Shown here piece by piece: positions 1 through 7,926 of a DNA stretch of 19,361 bases. Source of the DNA: GWA2-66-18 sp964537395 (lineage in GTDB: Bacteria > Elusimicrobiota > Elusimicrobia > UBA1565 > UBA9628); NCBI GenBank assembly GCA_964537395.1, contig CAZIBN010000062.1, positions 1-19,361 on the forward strand, in the 5' to 3' direction. The notes beneath the pieces were generated by a model. That model saw only the letters and a list, made by a program, of their open reading frames with translations, did not search any database and was not told where the DNA came from. Each line of letters starts with the position of its first letter. Position 1 is the stretch's first letter. The translations under genes were made by a program, and so were the position numbers.

Positions 1-1
1 G

Positions 2-1393
2 ACCTTGATGGTCCTGGAGGGGGCTAACGGTTCCGGGAAGACGACCCTTTTGGAGCTCATCGCGGGCACCGTCGAGCCGGACTCGGGGGAGGTTTTCCTC
101 GGAGGGCGGCGTGGCGGGGGGCTGGCGCCTATCGACCGGGGCGTCTTCTACATCCCTCAGACCCTCCATAAGTTCTGGTCGATGCAGCACGATTCAAGGC
201 TGTGCTTCCTCCCGCGCCGGACCGTGCGCGAGAACCTGCTGGCGGCCGCCGGGGATTACGGCGAGGCCATGGAATGGCTGTGCCGCCTCGACCTGGAGGA
301 TTACGCGGATGAGACCCCGGAGCGCTTGTCCTTCGGCCTCCAGCAGCGCTTGGCCCTGGCCCGGGCGGTGCTGCTGCGCCCCGGCGTCGTTCTGGTCGAT
401 GAAGGGCTCTCCTCCCTCGACCCCGGAATCCGGCTCGAGGTCTTCGAGCTCCTGCGTCGGATCCCGGAACGCACGGGAAACACCGTCGTCTACGTGACCC
501 ATCACAAGGACGACGCCGAGAGGCTCGGAGGAATCCTGTACCGGTTCCGCGACGGGAACATTTTCCGGGCTTCGGGCGGCCGGCAAGGCTCCGAGGAGAC
601 GAAGGCCCGGCTCATGGAGGCCTTCGCCTTATTCCTCGACGAATATCTCGGGCGCCCCGACCGGAGCGACGCCGTCAGGGCCAGGATTCAGGAGAACCTC
701 GACGCGTTCCGGCCCGCGCATCCGGGCGGGCTCGCGGAATACGGGGAAGAATCCGTCGAATTCCTTTCGGCCCAGCTGCGCCTCGGCGACGGCAGCCCGG
801 CCTTCAAGAAGAACCTCGCCCGGTGGCTTGGCGTCGAGCGCTCGCTCATCGAGCGGGGGCCGGAGGGGATCCGGGAGAAGCTTCTGGGCCGCGCCGCCGC
901 GGAGGCCGCGCCCGAGGCTCCGCCCGCGGCGCCCGAGGCGGCCATCCTGCTGGGTCTTCCCGGGGACGACCTCGCGGGATTCCTCCTTTGCCTGGAGCGG
1001 TCGCTGCGCGAGCATCCGGGGGGCTGCGAGGTCAGGCGAGTCCGCCTGCCTCCGGGGTCTCCGCTGCGAGGCATGGCGATCCGCCGCGGACTTTCCTACG
1101 ATCCGAAGCCTCCCTACGAGATTCGCTCGACGCCCACCTTCCCTGCGCGCGATCTCCAGGAGGCCGAGAGAATCTCCCGGCTCGCGCGGACGCTGATGAG
1201 CAGCCCGGCGGTGCGCGAAGCTATGGGGCGAGCCGCGCGGGCCGCGGGCGGACGTTGGTCGTGCGTGGGGGCGTGCCGCGAGATCGAGAAGCGTCTGAAG
1301 CGCCGCGGCCTCCGCGCGGGACTCGCGGCGAAGGAGCTTTCGGCGGTCCTGCGTGAGATCCCGCGATTGAAGACGCCTAGCGCGTCACGGTGA
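2..1393 (+). CDS. ABC transporter-type ATPase with radical SAM-like C-terminal region (5' partial)
   Basis: This is the 3' part of a gene whose start lies upstream of the window. The first visible codons already lead into Walker A (GANGSGKTT, residues 6-14 counted from the TTG at base 5), so about 25-30 residues normally preceding it in ABC ATPases are missing. The signature loop is LSFGLQQR (from about residue 108), a variant of LSGGQ. Walker B is VVLVDE (128-133), followed by the SSLD D-loop and a His in VTHH. This half should bind and hydrolyse ATP. After about residue 215 the protein leaves the ABC fold. Residues about 313-380 (LLGLPGDDLAGF, LPPGSPLRGM, GLSYDPKPPYE, STPTF) read like the last strands and tail of a B12-binding radical SAM protein, but no CxxxCxxC motif is present in the visible part. 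No transporter permease is visible. The ATPase call is firm; the C-terminal reading is inference. The 3' end overlaps the convergent gene by 17 bases. Confidence 0.85.
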   Translation, partial: TLMVLEGANGSGKTTLLELIAGTVEPDSGEVFLGGRRGGGLAPIDRGVFYIPQTLHKFWSMQHDSRLCFLPRRTVRENLLAAAGDYGEAMEWLCRLDLEDYADETPERLSFGLQQRLALARAVLLRPGVVLVDEGLSSLDPGIRLEVFELLRRIPERTGNTVVYVTHHKDDAERLGGILYRFRDGNIFRASGGRQGSEETKARLMEAFALFLDEYLGRPDRSDAVRARIQENLDAFRPAHPGGLAEYGEESVEFLSAQLRLGDGSPAFKKNLARWLGVERSLIERGPEGIREKLLGRAAAEAAPEAPPAAPEAAILLGLPGDDLAGFLLCLERSLREHPGGCEVRRVRLPPGSPLRGMAIRRGLSYDPKPPYEIRSTPTFPARDLQEAERISRLARTLMSSPAVREAMGRAARAAGGRWSCVGACREIEKRLKRRGLRAGLAAKELSAVLREIPRLKTPSASR

Positions 1394-3032
1394 CGGGGCG
1401 GCCGGCGGGCACGTCCTTCAGGATGCGGCGCGTTCCATCGGGCCAAACGACGATCAGCTCGCGCGCCTGAGCCTGCGTCCCCAGGCCGAAATGGCAGGCG
1501 AGGTCGCTTTGCGACAGGTAGCTTCCGCCGAGCGTGACGAGGCAGACCTGCTCCTTGCCGTCGGGCAGGATGGCCGTGACGCGCGCGCCCACGGCGTCCG
1601 TGTTCGGCGCGCGTCCGCGCAAACGTACCGTTAAGCTTCTTCCTGCCGTTGTCGCGTTGCGCAGAAGCAATGCCGGTCCTCCGTGGATGTTGACCGCGAG
1701 GTCGAGCCGCCCGTCTCCGTCGTAGTCGGCGACGGCCAGCCCCCGGGCGTTGAGCGGGACCTGGAAGGCCGCGCCGGCGCGCGAGGAGACGTCGACGAAT
1801 AATCCGTTCTCGTTGTGGAAGAGCTGCATCCTTTGCGGCACCAGGTTCTCCGGCAGCTTGCGGTCCTCGAAGGTGGAGCCGTTGACGATGACCAGGTCGA
1901 GCTTGCCGTCGTCGTCATAATCGAAAAGCGCCGTGCCCCAGCCCACGTTGTCGAGCGTCGCCTCGCCGAGGCCGGTGGCGGCGTTGCCGTCGGAAAAATG
2001 AAGGCGTCCGCCCGGGCGGTCGAGCTTGGCCCGCTCGCGCAGGAGGTTGATGTAGAGGCTTTTCTCGTGCGCCAGCCACTGCGTCACGACGAGGTCCATA
2101 TCGCCATCGCCGTCCACGTCGCCGAGGGCCATGCCCATCGAGCTCTTCACGTCGCCGAGCCAGGCCTCGTTGGTGACGTCGGCGAATGTCCCGTCGCCGC
2201 GGTTGCGCAGGAGCGCGTCGGGGGTGACGTCGTTGGCGACGAACAGGTCGGCCCGGCCGTCCTCGTCGAGGTCGGCGAACACGCACTGCATGCCCTTGCC
2301 TCCGGGGTTGCCCGTGCGGGACTGGCGCGTCGTCTCGCGAAAGCGCAGACCGCCTTCGTTGTGGTAGAGGCTGTTGGCCAGAGGCTCGTAGGCGTAAGGG
2401 CTGAGCGTCACCGGCAGGGCGTAGCCGTCTCTCTGCGCGGCGGAGCGCATCGCGCCGGGGCGGTAGTCGACGTAGCGCGGAACGTAAAGGTCGATGCGGC
2501 CGTCGCCATCGTAGTCGGCCGCGCAGGCTCCCACGGCCCATCTCGAGTCGGCGAGGCCCGCGGCGCGGGTGACGTCGGTGAACTTGAACGCGCCGTCGTT
2601 GCGGAAGAGATGCACGCCCTCATAGGACGTGACGAGCAGGTCGGGGCGGGAGTCGCCGTTGACATCGGCGAAGAGGCAACCCATGCCGGTGCCCACGGCC
2701 TCGGCGCCGGAGCGTTCGACACGGGCGAAGGTGCCGTCGCCCTTGTTGCGGTAAAGCTTGGACGCGGACGAGGCCGACGCGCCGAGGGGCGTCGCGTCGA
2801 CGAAATAAAGGTCGGGCCTGCCGTCGCCGTCGACGTCGGTGAAGCACACGCCTGAGCCCATGTCCTCGGGCAGCTGGGAGGTGCGGCGGCCGTTGAAATG
2901 AGCGAATCCGACGCCGGCGCCAGCCGCGGCGTTCTCGAATATCGGCTCGGCCGCGGGCGGCGGGGGCGTCCGGCGGCAGGCTGACGCGAAAGCGAGCAGG
3001 AGCATCAGCCCGGCCGTTCGTTCACCAGACAC
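1377..3032 (-). CDS. FG-GAP/VCBS repeat lipoprotein with ASPIC/UnbV domain
   Basis: This encodes a 551-residue exported protein. The reading frame is open further upstream, but the GTG at 3032 is chosen because it overlaps the end of the TPR gene by 11 bases and sits directly before a short signal sequence (AGLMLLLAFASAC). The Cys there is a plausible but non-ideal lipobox Cys. An ATG nine codons later (3005) is the alternative. The mature protein has seven Asp-rich calcium-binding-type loops such as VDGDGRPDLYF, YDGDGRIDLYV, VDGDGDMDLVV and YDDDGKLDLVI, each at a typical FG-GAP/VCBS repeat, which suggests a seven-bladed beta-propeller. The last roughly 85 residues form an ASPIC/UnbV domain (RSLTVRLRG, NTDAVGARV, FGLG, VVWPDGTRR). 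This architecture matches CRTAC1-like proteins, whose role in bacteria is not known. It is the last gene of the tpl operon. Confidence 0.88.
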   Translation of the reverse strand: MSGERTAGLMLLLAFASACRRTPPPPAAEPIFENAAAGAGVGFAHFNGRRTSQLPEDMGSGVCFTDVDGDGRPDLYFVDATPLGASASSASKLYRNKGDGTFARVERSGAEAVGTGMGCLFADVNGDSRPDLLVTSYEGVHLFRNDGAFKFTDVTRAAGLADSRWAVGACAADYDGDGRIDLYVPRYVDYRPGAMRSAAQRDGYALPVTLSPYAYEPLANSLYHNEGGLRFRETTRQSRTGNPGGKGMQCVFADLDEDGRADLFVANDVTPDALLRNRGDGTFADVTNEAWLGDVKSSMGMALGDVDGDGDMDLVVTQWLAHEKSLYINLLRERAKLDRPGGRLHFSDGNAATGLGEATLDNVGWGTALFDYDDDGKLDLVIVNGSTFEDRKLPENLVPQRMQLFHNENGLFVDVSSRAGAAFQVPLNARGLAVADYDGDGRLDLAVNIHGGPALLLRNATTAGRSLTVRLRGRAPNTDAVGARVTAILPDGKEQVCLVTLGGSYLSQSDLACHFGLGTQAQARELIVVWPDGTRRILKDVPAGRPVTVTR

Positions 3033-3927
3033 GCGAGTCCACCTCCCGCACGATCGTTTTCTGATCCGCATCGAGGCCGGCGCGGTGGCTGTGGGTGCCG
3101 TCGGACCAGTCCACGCGCAGGGCGTCGACGCGAGCGCGCACGCCCAGCGGCACGCGGATCTTCCCGCGGCCGCGAGCCACGCTGCGGCGGACGACGACGG
3201 CTCCGGCTTGCACGAGCACGCTCGCCGCCCCGCGGGCCTTGAGCGCGTCGATCTCGACCTCGATCCAATGGGGCCCGCCGGCGGCGGGCGACTCGAGCGG
3301 GTCGATCGGATCGTCATAGCGGCAGCCCCGGGCGCGCGGCGCGGCCCCGTAGCGGCGCGCGAGGCTGTCCGCCTCGGCCGCAACGCCGCGCGCCCGCAGA
3401 AGGGAGGACAGCCGGTACAGCGCCTGCGGGCTGTCGGGCGCGAGCTTCAGGGCTCTGCGCAGCTCGCGCTCGGCGTCGGCGCCTTGTCCGAGCGACGTGA
3501 GAAGCTCGGCGCGGCGCAAGGCCACGGCGGGCTCGGAGGGGTCGAGCGCGGCGGCGCGGTCGATCGCGGCCAGCGCGGCCGTGACGTTCCCTTCGCCTTC
3601 GCGCGCCCGGGCGAGCAGATAGGACGCGCGCGCGGAGGGCGGCGCGGACTCGAAGGCGCGCGCGGCCGAGGAGAAATCCTTCAGGCGCAGGCGGACGCCG
3701 CCCAGGTTCAGCGCGGCCGCGGGGCTCGGGCAATCCTTCAGCATCGCCTCGAGAGCCGCGGAGGCGGTCTCGTAGCGGCCCAGGCCCCATTCGGCGACCG
3801 CGGCGTGGTGGCGGCTCAGGCACGCTTCCGGCAGGGCCGACAGCGACGCCGACAGATCGCGTTCGACGTTCGGCGCGGCCGCGGATGCGGCGGACGCCAG
3901 CATCAGCGTGAGCAATAGGGCTCTCAT
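3022..3927 (-). CDS. Exported TPR protein with reduced ASPIC/UnbV-like C-terminus
   Basis: This encodes a 301-residue protein. The ATG at 3927 is supported by an upstream AGGAGAG ribosome binding site and by the ATGA overlap with the stop of the preceding gene. Residues 1-17 (MRALLLTLMLASAASAA) form a signal peptide. Residues about 40-205 contain several helical pairs typical of tetratricopeptide repeats (for example AALDPSEPAVALRRAELL and KLAPDSPQALYRLSSLL). The last roughly 80 residues (HWIEVEID, VPLGV, ALRVDWSDGT, TIVRE) line up by eye with the ASPIC/UnbV ends of the two flanking proteins, where the matching segments are NHWLELKL, VRFGLGV, AVEIVWPSGT and IVVNE. The middle of that domain is shortened, and no Asp-rich propeller loops are present. 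It may act as a periplasmic scaffold or partner for the two propeller proteins. TPR and export are clear; the ASPIC relationship is inference. Confidence 0.85.
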   Translation of the reverse strand: MRALLLTLMLASAASAAAPNVERDLSASLSALPEACLSRHHAAVAEWGLGRYETASAALEAMLKDCPSPAAALNLGGVRLRLKDFSSAARAFESAPPSARASYLLARAREGEGNVTAALAAIDRAAALDPSEPAVALRRAELLTSLGQGADAERELRRALKLAPDSPQALYRLSSLLRARGVAAEADSLARRYGAAPRARGCRYDDPIDPLESPAAGGPHWIEVEIDALKARGAASVLVQAGAVVVRRSVARGRGKIRVPLGVRARVDALRVDWSDGTHSHRAGLDADQKTIVREVDSRVW

Positions 3928-6419
3928 TTTTTCTCTCCTGCGGCTTCGTTCACGACGATACGGCGGTCGGCCTTCGCTGGACCGAGAGACTGCTTCGTTC
4001 CGCTCGGCCAGACGATCTCGACGGCGTCCGCGGCGCTCGAGACGCCCAGGCCGAAGCGCACGACGCGCTCCTGGCTGTTTTGAAAGCCGCCGCCCTGCGG
4101 CCCGAGCTCCGAGGTCTGCGTGACGCCGCCGGCCGTCACCGCGACGCGCGCGCCGATCCCGTCGCGGTTGGAGGCCGTGCCCTCGAGCTTGAGCTCGAGC
4201 CAGTGATTGGACGCGGGGCAGCGCCCCCGAAAGACGCGCAGCGGATGGAAGCCGGCGACGACGAGGTCGAGGCAACCGTCGCCGTCGAGGTCGGCGGCGA
4301 CGCTGACGCGCGAGTTCCCCGGGAAGGAGGCTCCGCTGGCGTCGGAGCGCTCGACGAAGCGTTTGGCCTCCGGCTCGTAGCGCCAGAAGACCTTGGTCTC
4401 TCGGTCGTAGAAAGGCCGGTACGCCCACCAGCCGTTGAGCTGGTACAGGTCGAGTTCGCCGCGGTTTCCGGCGTCGAGGAACATGCCGTTCCAGCCCCAG
4501 CCCGTCGCCGTGTCTTCGACCGCGGACGTGGAGACGTCGACGAACGTTCCGTCGCCCGCGTTGCGCAGGAGCCGGTTGCGCTGGACGCAGGGATAGATCT
4601 CGCTGTTGGAGCGGGTGCGCACCGGCGGGGCCGCGGCGGGGAACATCAGCCTGGCCGAGGGCCGCTCGTCTCCGATGTAGGTCACGAACAGATCGGGCCG
4701 CCCGTCGCGGTCGTAGTCCGCGACCGAAACGCCCATGCCGTTCCCGATGAAGTCCACGCCGGCGGCGCGGGAGACGTTATAGAAAGAACCGTCGCCCGAG
4801 TTTCTGTATAGAGCGCTTCGTCCGAAATCGTTGAGCACGAAGAGGTCGGCGTCGCCGTCGCCGTCGTAGTCGAAGGCCGCGGCACCCAGGCCCCAGGCCG
4901 TGTCGCCGACGCCCGCTTTCCCGGTTACGTCCTCGAAGCGCCCTCCGAGATTGCGGTAGAGCCGGTTGCTCAACCCATTGTGCGCGTCACCGGGCTCGGG
5001 GTCGCGCGCGAACATCAGGTCTCCGTACTCGACGAGGTACAGGTCGAGCCTGCCGTCGCCGTCGTGATCGAGCCAGACCGCGGAGGTGCTCTGCGCGGGC
5101 GCGGTCGACAGCCCCATCGCGGCGGTGACGTCCTGAAAGCGGCCGTCGACGTTGCGGAACAGCCGATCGCGGTCGCCGCGGCCGTGCAGAAGGAGGAGGT
5201 CGGGGCGCCCGTCGTTGTCGTAGTCGGCGGAGGACGCGCCGTTGCGGCACACGGCGCCGGCCATGCCCACGGCCTGCGTCACGTCCGAAAAGCGCATGCC
5301 GCCGAGGTTGCGCATCAGCCGGGCCTGGCCGGGGGCGCACATGAGCAGATCGGGGCGCCCGTCGAGGTCGTAGTCGAGCACCGCCATGCCGCCCGGCATC
5401 TGGTCGACGCCGGTGTCCTCGAACGGAGACTCGGCGGCGGCGAAGGTGAAGCCGGCCGCGGCGGCGTCGACGGCTTCGAAAAATACCGGCGCGGTGGAGA
5501 CGGCGGGTGCTGCAAAAGGCTTATTCCACACGGAGGCGGAATGGCGAAGCTCCTTGATCCCGTAGCGGCCGCCCCCGGCGGCCGCGCGCGCCTGATCGAT
5601 GGAGACGGCGGCCATCGCGGCGACCGTTTCGGCGAGGACGCTTTGCGCCTGGGGCGCGAGCGGCAAAAGGTCCGCGTGCGAGGAAGGGTCCAGGCGCGCG
5701 GCGATGAGCGCCCACAGCTCCGGCGCTTCGCGCACGATGCGCTCGGCTTCGGAGGGGCGTGATCGGAAGGCTCCGGCGACGGCGTCGCTCGCCATCTCAC
5801 CCGAGATCCAGGCGAGGCCCGGGTCGGCGCGCGCGCCGGCGCGGCGCCAAAGCACCTCGAGGCGGGTGGGCAGGAACTCGCGCAGAAAGGCGTCGAGCGC
5901 GCCCGCGTCCGCGCCGGGGCCTGCGAGCTCTCGCCAGGCCGCGCGGCCCTCCCGGCGCGCACCGGCCTGGGCGCGCGCGAACTTCCAGCTTTGGATGCGG
6001 GCCGAGGGCACGTCATACGCCTGCGTGAACAGCGCCGGGTCGCTTTGACGCAGCGCGTCCGCGCCGAGGCGCTTCTCCAGGAGTGAGAACAGCCCCAGCG
6101 TCCGCTCTCGAATGCCGGGCGGCAGTCCCCGCCGCTCGGCTTCGGTTACGTTTATGGTGGAAGCGTCGGGAAGGAGCACTCCCGTCAGGCCTTTGCCTCG
6201 CGGCTCGATCGCCCGGTACGAGACGAGGGTCGGCAGGCAGCGCGACATCCTCTCGGTGTACGGCGCGAGCCGGTCGAGCGCGCCGACAGCGTTCAGGCAT
6301 TCGTCCAGGTCCGCGGCGAAAGCCCGGAGAGCGGGGCTCATGCCCGGCGCCGGCGCGGCCAGCCCCGCTCGGGCGAGCCCGAGGATCGCCAGGGCGACGG
6401 CGGCCGCCCGGACGCTCAC
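3924..6419 (-). CDS. Exported FG-GAP/VCBS and ASPIC/UnbV protein with unknown N-terminal helical domain
   Basis: This encodes an 831-residue protein. The GTG at 6419 is chosen because it overlaps the stop of tyrosine phenol-lyase (GTGA) and opens directly onto a signal peptide (AAAVALAILGLARAGLAAPAPG). Residues about 25-325 are mostly helical, contain a few Cys, and match no family I recognise. From about residue 330 come six good Asp-rich loops (YDLDGRPDLLM, YDNDGRPDLLL, HDGDGRLDLYL, YDGDGDADLFV, YDRDGRPDLFV, LDGDGCLDLVV) and one degenerate one (LDAGNRGELDLYQ), again suggesting a seven-bladed propeller with bound calcium. The ASPIC/UnbV domain follows from about residue 735 (NHWLELKLEG, RDGIGARV, QNSQERVVRFGLG, IVWPSGT). 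The protein should act outside the cytoplasm. The stop overlaps the next start (ATGA), so translation is likely coupled. Longer upstream starts would lie inside tpl and were rejected. Confidence 0.88.
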   Translation of the reverse strand: MSVRAAAVALAILGLARAGLAAPAPGMSPALRAFAADLDECLNAVGALDRLAPYTERMSRCLPTLVSYRAIEPRGKGLTGVLLPDASTINVTEAERRGLPPGIRERTLGLFSLLEKRLGADALRQSDPALFTQAYDVPSARIQSWKFARAQAGARREGRAAWRELAGPGADAGALDAFLREFLPTRLEVLWRRAGARADPGLAWISGEMASDAVAGAFRSRPSEAERIVREAPELWALIAARLDPSSHADLLPLAPQAQSVLAETVAAMAAVSIDQARAAAGGGRYGIKELRHSASVWNKPFAAPAVSTAPVFFEAVDAAAAGFTFAAAESPFEDTGVDQMPGGMAVLDYDLDGRPDLLMCAPGQARLMRNLGGMRFSDVTQAVGMAGAVCRNGASSADYDNDGRPDLLLLHGRGDRDRLFRNVDGRFQDVTAAMGLSTAPAQSTSAVWLDHDGDGRLDLYLVEYGDLMFARDPEPGDAHNGLSNRLYRNLGGRFEDVTGKAGVGDTAWGLGAAAFDYDGDGDADLFVLNDFGRSALYRNSGDGSFYNVSRAAGVDFIGNGMGVSVADYDRDGRPDLFVTYIGDERPSARLMFPAAAPPVRTRSNSEIYPCVQRNRLLRNAGDGTFVDVSTSAVEDTATGWGWNGMFLDAGNRGELDLYQLNGWWAYRPFYDRETKVFWRYEPEAKRFVERSDASGASFPGNSRVSVAADLDGDGCLDLVVAGFHPLRVFRGRCPASNHWLELKLEGTASNRDGIGARVAVTAGGVTQTSELGPQGGGFQNSQERVVRFGLGVSSAADAVEIVWPSGTKQSLGPAKADRRIVVNEAAGEKK

Positions 6420-7816
6420 GCGTTCACTTTTATCGGAGCGAGGTCGAAGCGCGACTGGAAGAAGCGCAGGCGCGGCGGCTCGTAGCTGAAGCGCAGGCCG
6501 GGGAGCTCCGCGCGCTTCTCGTGCAGGCGGGCGATGCCGTCGGCGACGTAGTCGAGGTGCGTCTGGGTGTAGACGCGCCTCGGCATGGTCAGCCGCACCA
6601 GCTCGAGCGACGGCCGGTGGTTGTGGCCCTTGTCGTCGCGGCCGGCGGAGACGATGCCGCGCTCCATGGCGCGCACGCCTGTGGCCTGGTAGATCCAGGC
6701 CGCGAGGGCCTGGGCGGGCAGATCGTCCTGCGTCAGGTGGGGCAGGAAGGCGCGGGCGTCGACGAACACTGCGTGGCCGCCGATAGGGCGCACGATCGGC
6801 ACTCCGCCCTCGGCGAGGCGGCGGCCGAGATACTCGACCTGCGCCACGCGGTGGGCGATCCACTCGTCCTGGACCATCTCGCGCACGCCGACGGCCAGCG
6901 CTTCGAGGTCGCGCCCGGCCATGCCGCCGTATGTGTGAAGGCCCTCGTACAGCACGCAGAGGTTGCTGGCTTCATCGAAGAGGCCCTTGTCGCGCGTGGC
7001 CAGGAAGCCGCCGATGTTGACGTAAGCGTCCTTCTTGGCGCTGACCGCGATGGCGTCGACGACCGCGCACATGTCTTTGAGGATGTCGGCCACGAGCCGC
7101 CCCTTTTGGGCGGGCTCGCGCTGGGAGACCATGTAGGCGTTCTCCACCAGGCGGGCGCCGTCGAGGACCAGGCGCACCTCGTTGGCCTTGCAAAGTGCTG
7201 CGACCTTGCGCAGGTTGTCGAGGCTGACCGGCTGTCCGCCGGCCAGGTTGACCGGGGCGCCGACGCAGACGTACGCCATGCCCGCGCGCCCGACCTTTTT
7301 GATCAACGCCTCGAGCTTCTTCAAGTCCACGTTGCCCTTGAAGGGGAGGTCGGCGTCGGGGTCATGCGCCTCATCGACGATGACGTCGTGGAAGATGCCG
7401 CCGTTCAGCTCGATGTGGGCGCGCGTGGTCGTGAAATACATGTTCCCGGCGACGGCCTGGCCGGGCTTGATCCAGGCCTTGGAGAGCAGGTTCTCGGCGC
7501 CGCGGCCCTGGTGGGTGGGCACTAAATAAGGAAAGCCGTACACATCCTGGATCGCGGATTGCAGGCGCTCGAAGCTCTCGCTGCCCGCGTAGGCCTCGTC
7601 TCCGATCATCATCGCACCCCACTGGGCCGCGCTCATCGCGTTGGTGCCCGAGTCGGTGAGCAGGTCGATGTAGACGTCGACGCTGCGCAGAAGAAAGGTG
7701 TTGTAGCCGGCCTCGATCAGGCTCTTGCGGCGCTCCGCCTCGGGAAGGAGGCGGATGGGCTCGATCATCTTGATGCGGTACGGCTCGGGCATGAGGCGGG
7801 GGGAGGGGGTAGCCAT
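6416..7816 (-). CDS. tpl: Tyrosine phenol-lyase (beta-tyrosinase)
   Basis: This 466-residue PLP enzyme splits L-tyrosine into phenol, pyruvate and ammonia in the cytosol. It matches remembered Citrobacter freundii TPL over its full length with a constant offset of +5 residues. Matching segments include YNTFLL, DLLTDSGTNAMS, GDEAYAGSE, PTHQGRGAENLL, GNMYFTTTR, NLAGGQPVS and MERGI.SAGR. Lys262 in SAKKD is the PLP lysine (K257 in C. freundii), Tyr76 matches Tyr71, and Phe41 and Phe453 match Phe36 and Phe448. Thr129 and Arg386 match Thr124 and Arg381, the residues that separate TPL from tryptophanase, so TPL is preferred over tnaA. The start at 7816 has only a weak ribosome site (AAAGGC); an ATG eight codons later is nearer the usual family length but has none. 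It is the first gene of an overlapping operon of exported proteins, an unusual setting for this enzyme. Confidence 0.95.
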   Translation of the reverse strand: MATPSPRLMPEPYRIKMIEPIRLLPEAERRKSLIEAGYNTFLLRSVDVYIDLLTDSGTNAMSAAQWGAMMIGDEAYAGSESFERLQSAIQDVYGFPYLVPTHQGRGAENLLSKAWIKPGQAVAGNMYFTTTRAHIELNGGIFHDVIVDEAHDPDADLPFKGNVDLKKLEALIKKVGRAGMAYVCVGAPVNLAGGQPVSLDNLRKVAALCKANEVRLVLDGARLVENAYMVSQREPAQKGRLVADILKDMCAVVDAIAVSAKKDAYVNIGGFLATRDKGLFDEASNLCVLYEGLHTYGGMAGRDLEALAVGVREMVQDEWIAHRVAQVEYLGRRLAEGGVPIVRPIGGHAVFVDARAFLPHLTQDDLPAQALAAWIYQATGVRAMERGIVSAGRDDKGHNHRPSLELVRLTMPRRVYTQTHLDYVADGIARLHEKRAELPGLRFSYEPPRLRFFQSRFDLAPIKVNA

Positions 7817-7849
7817 GGTGCCTTTGCCCTTGCAACATTCCGGCTAGGA

Positions 7850-7878
7850 GCAATAGCTGCTGGATGTCGGGATGTCAT
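7850..7878 (-). promoter_or_regulatory. Candidate promoter of the tpl operon
   Basis: Read on the minus strand, ATGACA (7878-7873) resembles the -35 box TTGACA with one mismatch. It is followed after 17 bases by TATTGC (7855-7850), a poor -10 box. The predicted start near 7843 would give a leader of about 27 bases before the ATG at 7816. Spacing is ideal but the -10 is weak, so this is tentative. Confidence 0.35.
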
Positions 7879-7891
7879 AATCGGAGGACCC

Positions 7892-7920
7892 TTGCGCGCC
7901 CCTTCTTGGCACCCTATAAT
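7892..7920 (+). promoter_or_regulatory. Promoter of hicBA, probably producing a leaderless mRNA
   Basis: A perfect -10 box, TATAAT (7915-7920), lies exactly 17 bases downstream of TTGCGC (7892-7897), a partial -35 box. The hicB ATG begins at 7927, only six bases after the -10 box, which is where transcription should start. The mRNA would therefore begin at or within a base or two of the start codon, with no room for a ribosome binding site. A GGAGG at about 7882-7886 lies upstream of the promoter and is not in the predicted message. Confidence 0.6.
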
Positions 7921-7926
7921 CTAGTT

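Noticed and set aside
1815..2855. A 346-codon open frame on the plus strand opposite the propeller lipoprotein, with repeated Val/Ala/Gly patterns.
   Set aside because: The apparent repeats are the reverse complement of the Asp-rich propeller loops, so this is an antisense shadow.
3033..3383. N-terminal extension of the 551-residue lipoprotein gene up to an ATG at 3383.
   Set aside because: It lies inside the TPR gene in another frame and reads as an Arg/Ala-rich shadow. The signal peptide begins only after the GTG at 3032.
6083..7525. A 480-codon open frame on the plus strand, opposite tpl and the start of the 831-residue gene.
   Set aside because: It spans two well-supported genes on the other strand and has no ribosome site or recognisable motif. 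It is a by-product of GC-rich codon bias.
6416..7816. Tryptophanase (tnaA) as the identity of the PLP lyase.
   Set aside because: Thr129 and Arg386 match the TPL-specific Thr124 and Arg381, and the surrounding MERGI.SAGR segment is that of tyrosine phenol-lyase rather than tryptophanase.
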